Shown here: positions 33,961-42,995 of the stretch, piece by piece | Numbering within the stretch: the stretch's first letter is position 1 | Layout: each line of letters opens with the position of its first letter | Assembly (NCBI GenBank): GCA_963691905.1 | Contig: OY829894.1 | Span: 1,674,001 to 1,738,000, forward strand | Direction of reading: 5' to 3' | From: QGON01 sp963691905 | GTDB taxonomy: Bacteria; Pseudomonadota; Gammaproteobacteria; Chromatiales; Chromatiaceae | Length of the DNA: 64,000 nucleotides | Made by a program: the position numbers and the translations under genes | Notes under the pieces: model-generated | The model's input: the letters and a program-made list of their open reading frames with translations, nothing else | Database searches by the model: none | Told to the model about the DNA's origin: nothing

Positions 33961-35239
33961 GCTGCTTCTGATCTGGGGTATCTACCTGGGTCTGAAGAAG
34001 CTTAAACATCGTCACAGCCGCTCAATCTGGCAAGAGGAATCTGAAGCCGGTCTGACCGAGCCCGCCTCCCTGCATCCGGTAATAGATCCCAAACGATGCA
34101 TGGGGTGCGGTACCTGCGTCATCGCCTGCCCCGAACAGAACAACCACCCTGTCCTCGGACTGATCGGCGGCAAGGCCAAGCTGATAGCCCCCACCAACTG
34201 TATCGGCCATGGCGCTTGCAAAACCGCCTGTCCTTTTGATGCCATCACACTGGTGTTCGGCACCGAACGGCGGGGGCTCGATATCCCGGTACTCAAACCC
34301 AATTTTGAAACCACCATGCCCGACATCTTCATCGCCGGGGAGCTGGGAGGCATGGGCCTGATCCGCAACGCCATCGAACAGGGACACAAGGCGCTCGATG
34401 CACTGATGGAACGCCACGACAAGCACCACTCCCATGACTACGACATTGTCATCGTTGGGGCCGGGCCGGCGGGTTTCTCCGCCGCGCTTCGGGCCCACGA
34501 ATTGGGCTTGAATTACCTGGTGGTGGAGCAGGATTCTCTGGGAGGCACTGTGTTTCAGTTCCCCCGTGGCAAACTGGTGATGACGGCACCGGTGGAACTT
34601 CCCATAGTTGGCAAGGTAAAGTTTACCGAAACCACTAAGGAGGAACTCCTCGATTTCTGGAGCCAGGTGGAAAAGGAGACCGGGATCCACATCAACTACC
34701 AGGAGAAGGTGGAAAACATCGAGCCAGGCGGCAAGACTGGATACCAAATCACCACCTCGAAGGGCGAGTACAACACACTCAAGGTATTACTCGCTATCGG
34801 CCGCCGCGGCACTCCACGCAAACTCGGCGTACCAGGTGAGGAACAGAGCAAGGTGGTCTACCGATTGATTGATCCGGAACAATACCGGGGAGAACACGTC
34901 CTGGTGGTGGGTGGCGGTGACAGCGCACTGGAGGCCGCCACTTCCATCGCGGAACAACCGGGGACTACGGTCACCCTCTCCTACCGCAGCGGCTCCTTCT
35001 CCCGGGCCAAAAAGAAAAACCGGCAGAAGGTGGAAACAGCAGACGAGAATGGAACCTTGCAGGTCCTGATGAACTCAAACGTCAAGTCATTCACCGAGAA
35101 ACAAGTCACCATTGAACAACAGGAAGCGCTCATCGAAATACCTAACGATGCGGCTATCGTCTGCGCCGGCGGTATTCTGCCGACCGGATTCCTGAAACAG
35201 ATAGGCATAGAAGTCGACACAAAACATGGCACCGCATGA
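33920..35239 (+). CDS. Membrane-anchored FeS flavoprotein, NAD(P)-dependent oxidoreductase
   Basis: 439 residues. An N-terminal helix (VLLLSYYLPPLLLIWGIYLGL) anchors it. A 2[4Fe-4S] ferredoxin domain follows: CMGCGTCVIACP (about 59-70) is complete, while the second motif CIGHGACKTACP has His in place of the second Cys. Then comes a thioredoxin-reductase-like flavoprotein, with FAD loop IVGAGPAGFSAAL at about 178 and NAD(P) loop VVGGGDSALEAA at about 331. There is no CxxC redox disulfide, so it is not a thioredoxin reductase. It likely exchanges electrons between NAD(P)H and the membrane cytochrome through its FeS clusters. It stands divergent from the cytochrome arm and overlaps the ankyrin gene by 14 nt. 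Confidence 0.82.
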   Translation: MKESVLLLSYYLPPLLLIWGIYLGLKKLKHRHSRSIWQEESEAGLTEPASLHPVIDPKRCMGCGTCVIACPEQNNHPVLGLIGGKAKLIAPTNCIGHGACKTACPFDAITLVFGTERRGLDIPVLKPNFETTMPDIFIAGELGGMGLIRNAIEQGHKALDALMERHDKHHSHDYDIVIVGAGPAGFSAALRAHELGLNYLVVEQDSLGGTVFQFPRGKLVMTAPVELPIVGKVKFTETTKEELLDFWSQVEKETGIHINYQEKVENIEPGGKTGYQITTSKGEYNTLKVLLAIGRRGTPRKLGVPGEEQSKVVYRLIDPEQYRGEHVLVVGGGDSALEAATSIAEQPGTTVTLSYRSGSFSRAKKKNRQKVETADENGTLQVLMNSNVKSFTEKQVTIEQQEALIEIPNDAAIVCAGGILPTGFLKQIGIEVDTKHGTA

Positions 35240-37271
35240 TTACAGTCTCCGGCATTTCCCGGGTTTTACCGTTACCCTGCTCTGCTCTCTTCTGCTCTCC
35301 ATCACGCCCCTGTCGGTTGCTGCGGAGACACTGGAAGAGGCACGAACCGCAGTGCGAATGCGCCAATTCGAGAAAGCGGTAGATATCTACGAGCAACTGG
35401 CTGAGGCCGGGGATACAAAGGCTCAATACGCCGTTGCAGGCATGTACCGGGCTGGAAAAGGGGTAAAAAAGGATTTTTCCAAAGCCTTCTTCTGGTTCGG
35501 CAAAGCAGCGGAGCAGGATTTTGCCAAAGCCCAATACAACCTGGGCAATCTTTACGAGTATGGCTGGGGAGTCACCACCAACCGGGAACAGGCCCTGCGC
35601 TGGTACCAGGCGGCAGCGGAACAGGGGCATCGCCAGGCAAAGCGGAAAGTTGAGAAACTCAGCGCAAGCATGGCCGCAACAAACGGCGAAGGTATTTCTG
35701 AACGCATGATCGATGCATCGGCCTCCGGCGATCCGGGGCTTGTGCGTGAACTCCTGCGGCAAGGGGCGGATATCGACGCCACCGACTCAGATCTGCGCAC
35801 CGCCCTCTACTCTGCGGTACTCAACGGGCATACGCAAACTGTCGCCGAGCTATTGAACATGGGTGCCGATATCTCCATCCGCGACAGACTGGACAACACA
35901 CCACTGCATACCGCTGTCCGTCTCGACCGGCTTGAAGAGACGCGCCTGCTGCTCGATGCCGGCGCCGACATTGAACAGCGGGATCCGGCAGGCAATTCCG
36001 CCCTGATTCTTGCCGCCGGCAAGGGGCTGACTGCCATCACAACATTGCTGATCAAACGGGGCGCCAACCCAAGAGCCAACAACAAAAAGGGGCAATCAGC
36101 CATGCAGCTGGCTTGGCAGCGGAAACACCAAAAAGTGGTAATCCAACTGGAACAAGCTGGTATAACCCCCCCCACCCAAACCAAACAGCGCATCAGCAAG
36201 CGGACACCGCAACTCTCCGCCTTCTCTGATGGCCTGGTAGTCGCGGGCGAGGAACAGCCCTTTGCAGGCTGGCCAACCCTTAATATCGCAGCCTGGCGAG
36301 GCAGCGACTCCCTGGTCGACGCCCTGCTGAAACAGGGTGCCGACATCAACGCCCAGGATCCCGAAGGCCTTACCGCCCTCGCCCGTGCTGCCTGGCAGGG
36401 GCAGATAAAAATCGTGCAGCGGCTGCTGAATGCAGGGGCCAATCCCGAAATCGCCACAGAAGAGGGAGCCACCCCCCTATTCCATGCGGCAAAAAAAGGA
36501 CAGATCAAGATTGTCCGGGAGTTGCTCGCCCAAGGTGCAAAGGTTGATACGGCGCTGAGCGACGGCACCTCGCCACTACATGCGGCAGTGACGAACGCGC
36601 ATCGAGAGATTGTTTCGTTACTGCTCGGTCATGGTGCAACGGTCGATAGCAGGAAACGTGACGGCACAACCCCCCTTATGCTCGCCGCCAGCATGGAAAA
36701 GGCTGACTTCATCCGATTACTGCTTGGCGCCAAGGCCAATCCCAGTAACGTCGACGATGCAGGACACGATCCCCTTTGGTTCGCGGCCAAACGGGGAACC
36801 CTGGAAGGCCTGAAACTGTTATCGGCAAAGGGAGCCAACCTCCATCGCCAGTATCGGCAGAAAGAGACTCTGTTGATCCTCGCTGCGTCCCGGGGCGAGA
36901 CAGGCATGGTCGGTGTCCTGATCAAGGACAACGGCAACATCGACCAGACAGGGAATACCGGCAATACGGCGCTGATGATGGCATCCCATCTCGGACACGA
37001 AAAGATCGTCGGTATGCTGCTGCAAAAGGGCAGCAATCCCGATCTGAGAAACCACAACGGCGACTCAGCCTTGATGCTAGCGGCACGGGAGGGGCATCCA
37101 GCAGTCATCAAGCGGCTGCTTGCGGGCAATGCCAATCCCAATCTGAGGAATAAAAAACGCGAACAGGCAGTTGATCTGGCCCGGCTCAATAACCACGCGG
37201 CCATCGTCGAACGGCTGGAGCAGACAGGATCCGGGGCAGAGTGGCTCGATATGTTCCGCTTCTCACGCTGA
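35226..37271 (+). CDS. Exported Sel1/TPR and ankyrin repeat protein
   Basis: 681 residues. A signal peptide ends near residue 34 (ITPLSVAAE). Residues 35-140 hold two to three Sel1-like repeats (AQYAVAGMYRAGKGVKKDFSKA; AQYNLGNLYEYGWGV, in part). From about 155 to the end there are some fourteen ankyrin repeats of the form D..G.TpL..A...G....v..LL..GA. A short non-repeat insert (about 310-345) splits the ankyrin array. It is probably a periplasmic or surface scaffold. Its start lies 14 nt inside the end of the oxidoreductase gene, a translational coupling that ties it to the electron-transfer locus, perhaps as an assembly factor or haem-protein protectant (inference). Confidence 0.8.
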   Translation: MAPHDYSLRHFPGFTVTLLCSLLLSITPLSVAAETLEEARTAVRMRQFEKAVDIYEQLAEAGDTKAQYAVAGMYRAGKGVKKDFSKAFFWFGKAAEQDFAKAQYNLGNLYEYGWGVTTNREQALRWYQAAAEQGHRQAKRKVEKLSASMAATNGEGISERMIDASASGDPGLVRELLRQGADIDATDSDLRTALYSAVLNGHTQTVAELLNMGADISIRDRLDNTPLHTAVRLDRLEETRLLLDAGADIEQRDPAGNSALILAAGKGLTAITTLLIKRGANPRANNKKGQSAMQLAWQRKHQKVVIQLEQAGITPPTQTKQRISKRTPQLSAFSDGLVVAGEEQPFAGWPTLNIAAWRGSDSLVDALLKQGADINAQDPEGLTALARAAWQGQIKIVQRLLNAGANPEIATEEGATPLFHAAKKGQIKIVRELLAQGAKVDTALSDGTSPLHAAVTNAHREIVSLLLGHGATVDSRKRDGTTPLMLAASMEKADFIRLLLGAKANPSNVDDAGHDPLWFAAKRGTLEGLKLLSAKGANLHRQYRQKETLLILAASRGETGMVGVLIKDNGNIDQTGNTGNTALMMASHLGHEKIVGMLLQKGSNPDLRNHNGDSALMLAAREGHPAVIKRLLAGNANPNLRNKKREQAVDLARLNNHAAIVERLEQTGSGAEWLDMFRFSR

Positions 37272-37490
37272 CCTGTTCAGACAGGGTTCGCGCCAGCGCC
37301 GCCTCCAGAACCAAGTAGTAGAAACACGTACAGACAAGTAGTAGTTGGCGGTATAAAAACTCACTCCCCCACTGCCTATAATCCCTACTCAGGCACTTTT
37401 TTCCGGTTTGAGATGGGTCGCCAAAGGGCGAAAGCACTATTCCCGCCCATCACCCATCTTGAGCCACACAGGCACGAAAAGTCGTAAACC

Positions 37491-40367
37491 ATGGTTTTGC
37501 GGATTACATCCAACCCTCCACTCAACCTGCTGCTACTTTTGTGGCTGGTGGCGCCCTCTATTCCAGCAGCCACGCTCACCCCGGTCTTGCAAAACACTTT
37601 GACCGCCGCCCGCTCTACCGGGGATCTGCCGGTAATCATCCAGTTCAGTGACAAACTGAATATCCGTGCGCTTCGAAAAGAGGTAAAAACAATCCTCGGC
37701 GCTGAACGCCAGGAAGGTAGACGAGGGCACCGGGTTAAACGGCAACATGCCAAAAGAACGCTGATTGTCGATACCATGAAGCGCAAGGCGCACCGGACCA
37801 ATCGTCTGCTCAGACGCTTTCTCAAGGCAAAGGGAGAGCCACGGCCGCTGAAATTGCTATGGGCTATCAACGCCATGGCAGGAGAGATCCCGGCATACCT
37901 GATCGAGGAGATGGCGGCCCTGCCCGGCGTGGAGCGCATTTCTATCGATACCGTCTATACCCTGGCCACCCCCGAAAGCAACCGCATCTCAGGACTCCCC
38001 TTGTGGAACCTCGAGAGCATCAACGCGGTGCCGCTTTGGGAGACAGGGCTCGAGGGGCAGGGGATCGTGGTTGGGGTCATGGACTCCGGCGTCGACATGA
38101 ATCACCCAGACCTGATCGATAACTGGCGTGGGGGTGACAATAGCTGGTTCGATCCCTACGGCCAGCACAATCTGCCGGTGGACTTTACCGGTCATGGCAC
38201 CCAGGCCACCGGGGTGATTCTTGGCGGGGACGCCAGCGGTTACCAGATTGGCGCCGCTCCCGAAGCCGAGTGGATCGCCGCCCGGATCTTCGACGACAGC
38301 AATCAGGCAACACTGAGCGCGATCCACCAGGCGTTTCAGTGGATGCTGGATCCCGACGGCGATCCCACTACCGACGATGCGCCAGACGTGATCAACAACT
38401 CCTGGGGCTTCGCCAACACGATCAACGAATGCTACCAGGAGTTCGCCGAAGACATCCGGCTACTGAAAGAGGCTGACATCTCGGTTATCTTCTCGGCGGG
38501 CAATTTCGGACCCAATGCCGAGTCGAGCATCAGCCCGGCCAATGATCCCACTGTCGTCTCCGTCGGCTCAGTGGACAGCTATAACGATATTGCCATCTCC
38601 AGCAGCCGGGGTCCCGGAGCCTGCGACGGCGGAACCTTTCCCAAACTGGTCGCCCCCGGTGAGAATATCTTTACTGCCGATAGGTTGCCGCTCACCTATA
38701 ACGTAGTCTCCGGCACCTCCTTCGCCGCACCCCATGTGGCCGGGGCTATCGCACTTCTCAAGAGCGCCTTCCCCTCTGCCACCGTCTCCCAGCTCGAAAC
38801 TTCGCTGCTGGAATCCTCTATCGATATTGGCCCGGCAGGCGCAGACGGCGACTTTGGCTATGGGCTGCTCAATGTGGCCGGCGCCTATGACTGGCTAATC
38901 GACGATCTCGGCCTGAGCGGGGCCGGCATCCTGATGTTTGGGGAGAAGGCCTACAGCATCGACGAAACGACCAAAACCCTGACCCTGACTCTATACCGCA
39001 TTGGTGGCAGTGTGGGTGAGATCTCCGTGGACTTTCAGACCAGCGACATCTCCGCCATCGGCGGCCTGGGCCACGACTACCTGGAAAGAGTCGACACCCT
39101 GGTTTTCAGCGACGGGGAGACCGCCCGCAGTTTTGACATAACCATTCTGGACGATAGCGAAGACGAAATGGATGAGGGTTTCCAGGTCACCCTCTACAAT
39201 CCCCTGGGAGGGGCAATGTTGGGTGGGCGCAGCAGTGTTCCCGTCACCATCCTGGATGATGACGGCCCCGGGAACCTCGTGTTCGAGGCCATATCCTATG
39301 CGGTCAACGAGAGCCACCCCAAGGTCACTCTCAACGTTCTGCGTCTGGGGGGCAGCTCCGGGCGAATCACTGTTGATTTCACCACCCTTGGTGGATCAGC
39401 AACAGCGGGGGGCGATTTTGAACCAAAGACGGGCACCCTAACCTTCGAAGAGGGCGTAACCAGCAGCTCGATCTCGGTAGACCTGCTGGACGACGACACA
39501 TACGAAGGTAACGAAACGTTCGATCTGATCCTTTCGAATGCCACCGGCGGAGCCACGCTGGGAGTCTCGGCTACGACCACGGTAAGCCTGTTGGATGATG
39601 ACGCCGGAGAGACCTTGCCGACTTTCACCTTCTCCGCCTCCCAGTACAATGTTGCTGAGTCTGACGGGCGAGTCGAAGTCACGGTACAGCGCCTGGGGGA
39701 CAGTTCAGGTTCCTACTCGGTGTATTACAAGAGTGCGGCCGGCAGCGCCGTGGAGGGGAACGATTTCATCCAGATAGACGGCTCCCTTACCTTTCTTGGG
39801 GGAACGAACAGCCGCACTTTTGAGGTGGAGGTTCTGGATGACGGCACCTTCGAGTCTACCGAGACCTTCTCCCTGACGCTCTATAATCCCTCCAGCGGGT
39901 CTGCACTGGGACAGACCTCCGCAACCCTGATCAGAATCGGTGACGACGACGCCCAACCCGGCGTCGGGCTCTCCAGTGCCGGCGTAAGCGGCGGTCTTTC
40001 CGGCGGTTCCACCAGCGGGAGCGTAGGGACACAGAGCCGCATTGCAGCCGGCGGCACGGCACAAGAAGCTGACGGGAGCAAGGGACAGGCAGGATCCTTC
40101 AGCTTCTCCATCGGCAATTTCCTCGGTGTATTGGATGTCTATATTGAAGAGTTTTTGAAGCCTGACGATGAGACCGAACTGCACTCATCCGCCGATGCTG
40201 ACGAGCCTCTACCCGGTACTGATTGCAGTAAGGCTGAGACACACCTCCATCCCGACGATATCGAAACAGTGGAAGACGGCATCACTCAGGACTGCAAAGG
40301 ACAAGACCTACAACTGGATCGCCAGAGCAAAACTTCAGATCCTGCAGAAGATGGAACGACACCCTGA
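37491..40367 (+). CDS. Secreted subtilisin-family protease with three Calx-beta domains
   Basis: 958 residues. A signal peptide (LLLLLWLVAPSIPAA) is followed by an I9-like propeptide region to about 165. The S8 catalytic domain shows Asp in GVMDSGVDMNHPDL (about 199), His in GHGTQATG (about 235), the oxyanion Asn in NNSWGF (about 302) and Ser in SGTSFAAPHVAGA (about 409). Three Calx-beta domains follow (about 480-830), each ending in a DDD-type calcium motif (TILDDDGPG; SLLDDDAGE; RIGDDDAQ). The tail is Gly/Ser-rich, then acidic. It is a calcium-dependent secreted or surface protease and may process the neighbouring giant Calx-beta protein. It is convergent with the operon ending at 40583. 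Confidence 0.9.
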   Translation: MVLRITSNPPLNLLLLLWLVAPSIPAATLTPVLQNTLTAARSTGDLPVIIQFSDKLNIRALRKEVKTILGAERQEGRRGHRVKRQHAKRTLIVDTMKRKAHRTNRLLRRFLKAKGEPRPLKLLWAINAMAGEIPAYLIEEMAALPGVERISIDTVYTLATPESNRISGLPLWNLESINAVPLWETGLEGQGIVVGVMDSGVDMNHPDLIDNWRGGDNSWFDPYGQHNLPVDFTGHGTQATGVILGGDASGYQIGAAPEAEWIAARIFDDSNQATLSAIHQAFQWMLDPDGDPTTDDAPDVINNSWGFANTINECYQEFAEDIRLLKEADISVIFSAGNFGPNAESSISPANDPTVVSVGSVDSYNDIAISSSRGPGACDGGTFPKLVAPGENIFTADRLPLTYNVVSGTSFAAPHVAGAIALLKSAFPSATVSQLETSLLESSIDIGPAGADGDFGYGLLNVAGAYDWLIDDLGLSGAGILMFGEKAYSIDETTKTLTLTLYRIGGSVGEISVDFQTSDISAIGGLGHDYLERVDTLVFSDGETARSFDITILDDSEDEMDEGFQVTLYNPLGGAMLGGRSSVPVTILDDDGPGNLVFEAISYAVNESHPKVTLNVLRLGGSSGRITVDFTTLGGSATAGGDFEPKTGTLTFEEGVTSSSISVDLLDDDTYEGNETFDLILSNATGGATLGVSATTTVSLLDDDAGETLPTFTFSASQYNVAESDGRVEVTVQRLGDSSGSYSVYYKSAAGSAVEGNDFIQIDGSLTFLGGTNSRTFEVEVLDDGTFESTETFSLTLYNPSSGSALGQTSATLIRIGDDDAQPGVGLSSAGVSGGLSGGSTSGSVGTQSRIAAGGTAQEADGSKGQAGSFSFSIGNFLGVLDVYIEEFLKPDDETELHSSADADEPLPGTDCSKAETHLHPDDIETVEDGITQDCKGQDLQLDRQSKTSDPAEDGTTP

Positions 40368-40439
40368 CACCCCTCAACAAGATTAGCAATCATAGCGCGC
40401 AGGTTGCACCCTACTCCTGATAATCAACCACTTGGGTAG

Positions 40440-40474
40440 GTTGGGTTAGGCCATCTTTTTGGCCGTAACCCAAC
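40440..40474. repeat. REP-like palindrome between convergent genes
   Basis: GTTGGGTTAGGCC (40440-40452) pairs with GGCCGTAACCCAAC (40461-40474), one base bulged, around ATCTTTTT. Palindromes of the type GTTGGGTTA..TAACCCAAC are common dispersed intergenic elements in gammaproteobacteria. It may also act as a bidirectional terminator for the two genes that converge here. Confidence 0.5.
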
Positions 40475-40582
40475 AATATGCGCTATCGCTGTCGTGTTAC
40501 GCTACGCCGACATGACCTACTGTTTTCAGGTATTTGGCAAGGCATTGACAACACGAACATTGCTACCTTAAGTCAGTGCCTT

Positions 40583-42220
40583 TCAGCGCACACCCCACTC
40601 CATGATCGGGACAAGTCGACCCCGTTCACCCGCAGCCACCCTGGCAATGTAGTACCCTTTGGAGAGGAAACGCTGCCCCGGGGCAAGGCTAATACGTGGA
40701 TAGACCGAGGTATACGGGGCATTATCGACCATGTGTTCGATGCGTTCGATGAAGTAGTCCCTGAAGAAGTAACCACGAATATGTGTCATGGCGTCGCCCG
40801 CTGCCTTGAGTGCGAAAAAGGCGTTTGCCTGAATCCGCTGCTGCTCTGAAGCATAGATCCGCTTTGCCCGCAGCCATCCCGTTGACCTGACAAGCAACCG
40901 CCGCATGCGGGACGGTAGTTCATGGGGATGAACGAATCGCGTCTTCCCCTTCAACCCCTCAGGCAGGCTGCTGGCCCGATCCCGGTAGAGGGTGGTAGAG
41001 AGATAGATCTGTTCAGGTCCATTTTCAGCTTCCAGCCAAGGCTGGTATGACTGCAGGGCTTCATGGGACAACCAGAGAACGGCTACGCTTCCTGCCCGGC
41101 CCTTCTCGGAGATCACGTCCACATCGCCACCCCCGGCATCGACATCGATAGACGTAATAGCGACACCCGCCTTTTCCAACTGCGCGGCGAAGGCTTTAGC
41201 AGCCGACTTCGACAATCGGTCAGCACCATTATAGAGCTGGACGATCTTTTTCCTTTCCGGTTCTGCATTTAGCAGATAACGAGCCACGCCCTCCCCTTCC
41301 AGGATCACGCCTCTTGAAAAATAGAGGGAGTAAAAATCCTGATCGGAATCCACCGGAAGATCAGTAGTCGGAAAGAGACATGGCAGCTGTTCGGCCTCGC
41401 AATATTCATGAATCGGCCGCCAGTCTCCGTTGACCGCGCCGCTGATCACCGCAAAGACAGGCTGACTGCGATAGTGTGCAGCCAGTTGCTCCGGCCAGGT
41501 GCTCTCCTCGCCTTTGAGTTCCCAGACGTGGTGGCGCCACTTCCGATAGTTACCCATGATCCACTTCTTGTGCCAGGGCGGGTTGGCTGAGCGTTTACTC
41601 TCGTAACGGGTTTCAGTGTTTTTCTGCTTGAAGAAAACCCGCATGACATCAAGCAGCGCCTTGCGATCCGCTTTCGGTAGCCTGTCGGATATGATCGTCG
41701 CGAAGTGAACCTCGGTTTCGTTGACGCCAGGCGAAGATTCACCGGACAGTCCCTTCAGGTATTCGAGCAGGACATTGAGTTCATCATCCGTCAACAGATA
41801 ACGGGGCATATTGGGATCCAGCGCAGCACCATTGGCATCGATCCCTCCGATGAGGGCTGCCTTCAGCATCTCGTCGTCGTAGGCTGGTCGCAAAATCGGT
41901 GCGGCGGGCGGCCTGCTGGTGGGGATCTGCAGCGGGTTATAGAGCAGTTTACCGGTAACTGCCGGTACCACTTGCTGCCCCTCACTGGAACCCATGCCGC
42001 TACGCCGGTGGCAGGCGCCACACCTGACCTGCTCTCCGGTAACCTTGACGTCACCCTGAATATAAGCGGTCATCGACTTCCCAGACGGCAGCACCCCCTC
42101 CAAGAACATCCTGCGGCCAAGTTCTCTCGGATCCACATCGTCAGCCAAAACAAGTTGGGCCTGAATCAGCAGTAATAACGGTAGCAGGCCCAGCAAAAAA
42201 AACAGAGTTGGTTTATACAT
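40583..42220 (-). CDS. Cytochrome c fused to a periplasmic-binding-protein-like domain
   Basis: 545 residues from the ATG at 42220. A signal peptide (LLGLLPLLLLIQAQLVLAD) is followed by a single-haem cytochrome c domain at about 30-165 (CGACHRRSG; PRYLLTDDELNVLLEYLKGL is the usual C-terminal helix). From about 175 the protein looks like a type-1 periplasmic binding domain (VFAVISGAVNGDWRPIHEYC, LPCLFPTTD, VAVLWLSHEAL), as in amino-acid-type ABC receptors. It has no associated permease, so it may be a redox-linked ligand sensor or electron acceptor for the multicopper oxidase operon. It follows the SCO-like gene end by 25 nt and closes the - strand set. Confidence 0.75.
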   Translation of the reverse strand: MYKPTLFFLLGLLPLLLLIQAQLVLADDVDPRELGRRMFLEGVLPSGKSMTAYIQGDVKVTGEQVRCGACHRRSGMGSSEGQQVVPAVTGKLLYNPLQIPTSRPPAAPILRPAYDDEMLKAALIGGIDANGAALDPNMPRYLLTDDELNVLLEYLKGLSGESSPGVNETEVHFATIISDRLPKADRKALLDVMRVFFKQKNTETRYESKRSANPPWHKKWIMGNYRKWRHHVWELKGEESTWPEQLAAHYRSQPVFAVISGAVNGDWRPIHEYCEAEQLPCLFPTTDLPVDSDQDFYSLYFSRGVILEGEGVARYLLNAEPERKKIVQLYNGADRLSKSAAKAFAAQLEKAGVAITSIDVDAGGGDVDVISEKGRAGSVAVLWLSHEALQSYQPWLEAENGPEQIYLSTTLYRDRASSLPEGLKGKTRFVHPHELPSRMRRLLVRSTGWLRAKRIYASEQQRIQANAFFALKAAGDAMTHIRGYFFRDYFIERIEHMVDNAPYTSVYPRISLAPGQRFLSKGYYIARVAAGERGRLVPIMEWGVR

Positions 42221-42245
42221 CAAGAAAAGTTATCTCGCGGCTTCT

Positions 42246-42995
42246 TCAACGTGAAACCAGTTGCTCATACTCCTTGACGATATCGTCAGCACTGGCAATT
42301 CCTTCAATCCTGACCCAGGGTGAATCTCCATCAGCCCGCAGGAAGGTCAGGGGTTCATGACTCATCTTCGTACCCCGGTAGGCATCGAATGCCTTCTCGA
42401 TAGCGATGATGTCTTCAGCCCGGCCGGTGAAAAACCGCCATTGATCATCCGCGCCATAGAGACGGGCATATTCATTCAGTCTCTCCGGCGTATCATATTC
42501 CGGATCGATGGAGATCGAAACCATTGTCACATTCTGGCTCTCAGATCCCAACGACTCCCGAACCTGGCTAAAGGTTGCCGACAACACAGGACAGATAGTG
42601 GTGCATGTGGTGAAGATGAAATTCAGCATCACCGGCTTGTCACCCTCCAGTTCTGTGGCAAGTGATGTGGCCTGACCATCCATAGAGACCAGCTTACGCT
42701 CCGGCATCCGGTAATTATGCTCTGTACGACTGTAGCCTTTGGAACTGGCAATAACCTGACGATAACGCAGTTGATTTTCCTCGCTCCGAACACCGCCAAC
42801 GATAGTGGGAAACTCACGCTCTTTATCAGCCGCCTCCCCCTGCGCGTGAAAGGCGCAATCCGGCTTCAGGGTTGCGGCCACACTATCTGCACTCGCTTCG
42901 TATAGAGACAGCAGGCCGTTCGCCGATGACACTGTGGAAACCATGCCGGAACTCAATAGCCCAGCCAAAAATAACGTTCTGAATCCACTACCCAT
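42246..42995 (-). other. SCO1/SenC copper chaperone module with its own start signals
   Basis: Reading from an internal ATG at 42995 gives 249 residues, preceded by AGTGAGG 8 nt upstream and starting with a signal peptide (MGSGFRTLFLAGLLSSGMV..). The thioredoxin-like SCO fold shows the copper-binding FTTCTTICPV (CX3C) and the distal His in KMSHEPLTFLRADG. SCO proteins deliver copper to cupredoxin or CuA centres, fitting the multicopper oxidase encoded upstream. I think it is made as a separate protein even though its frame is open to the giant gene. Confidence 0.75.
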
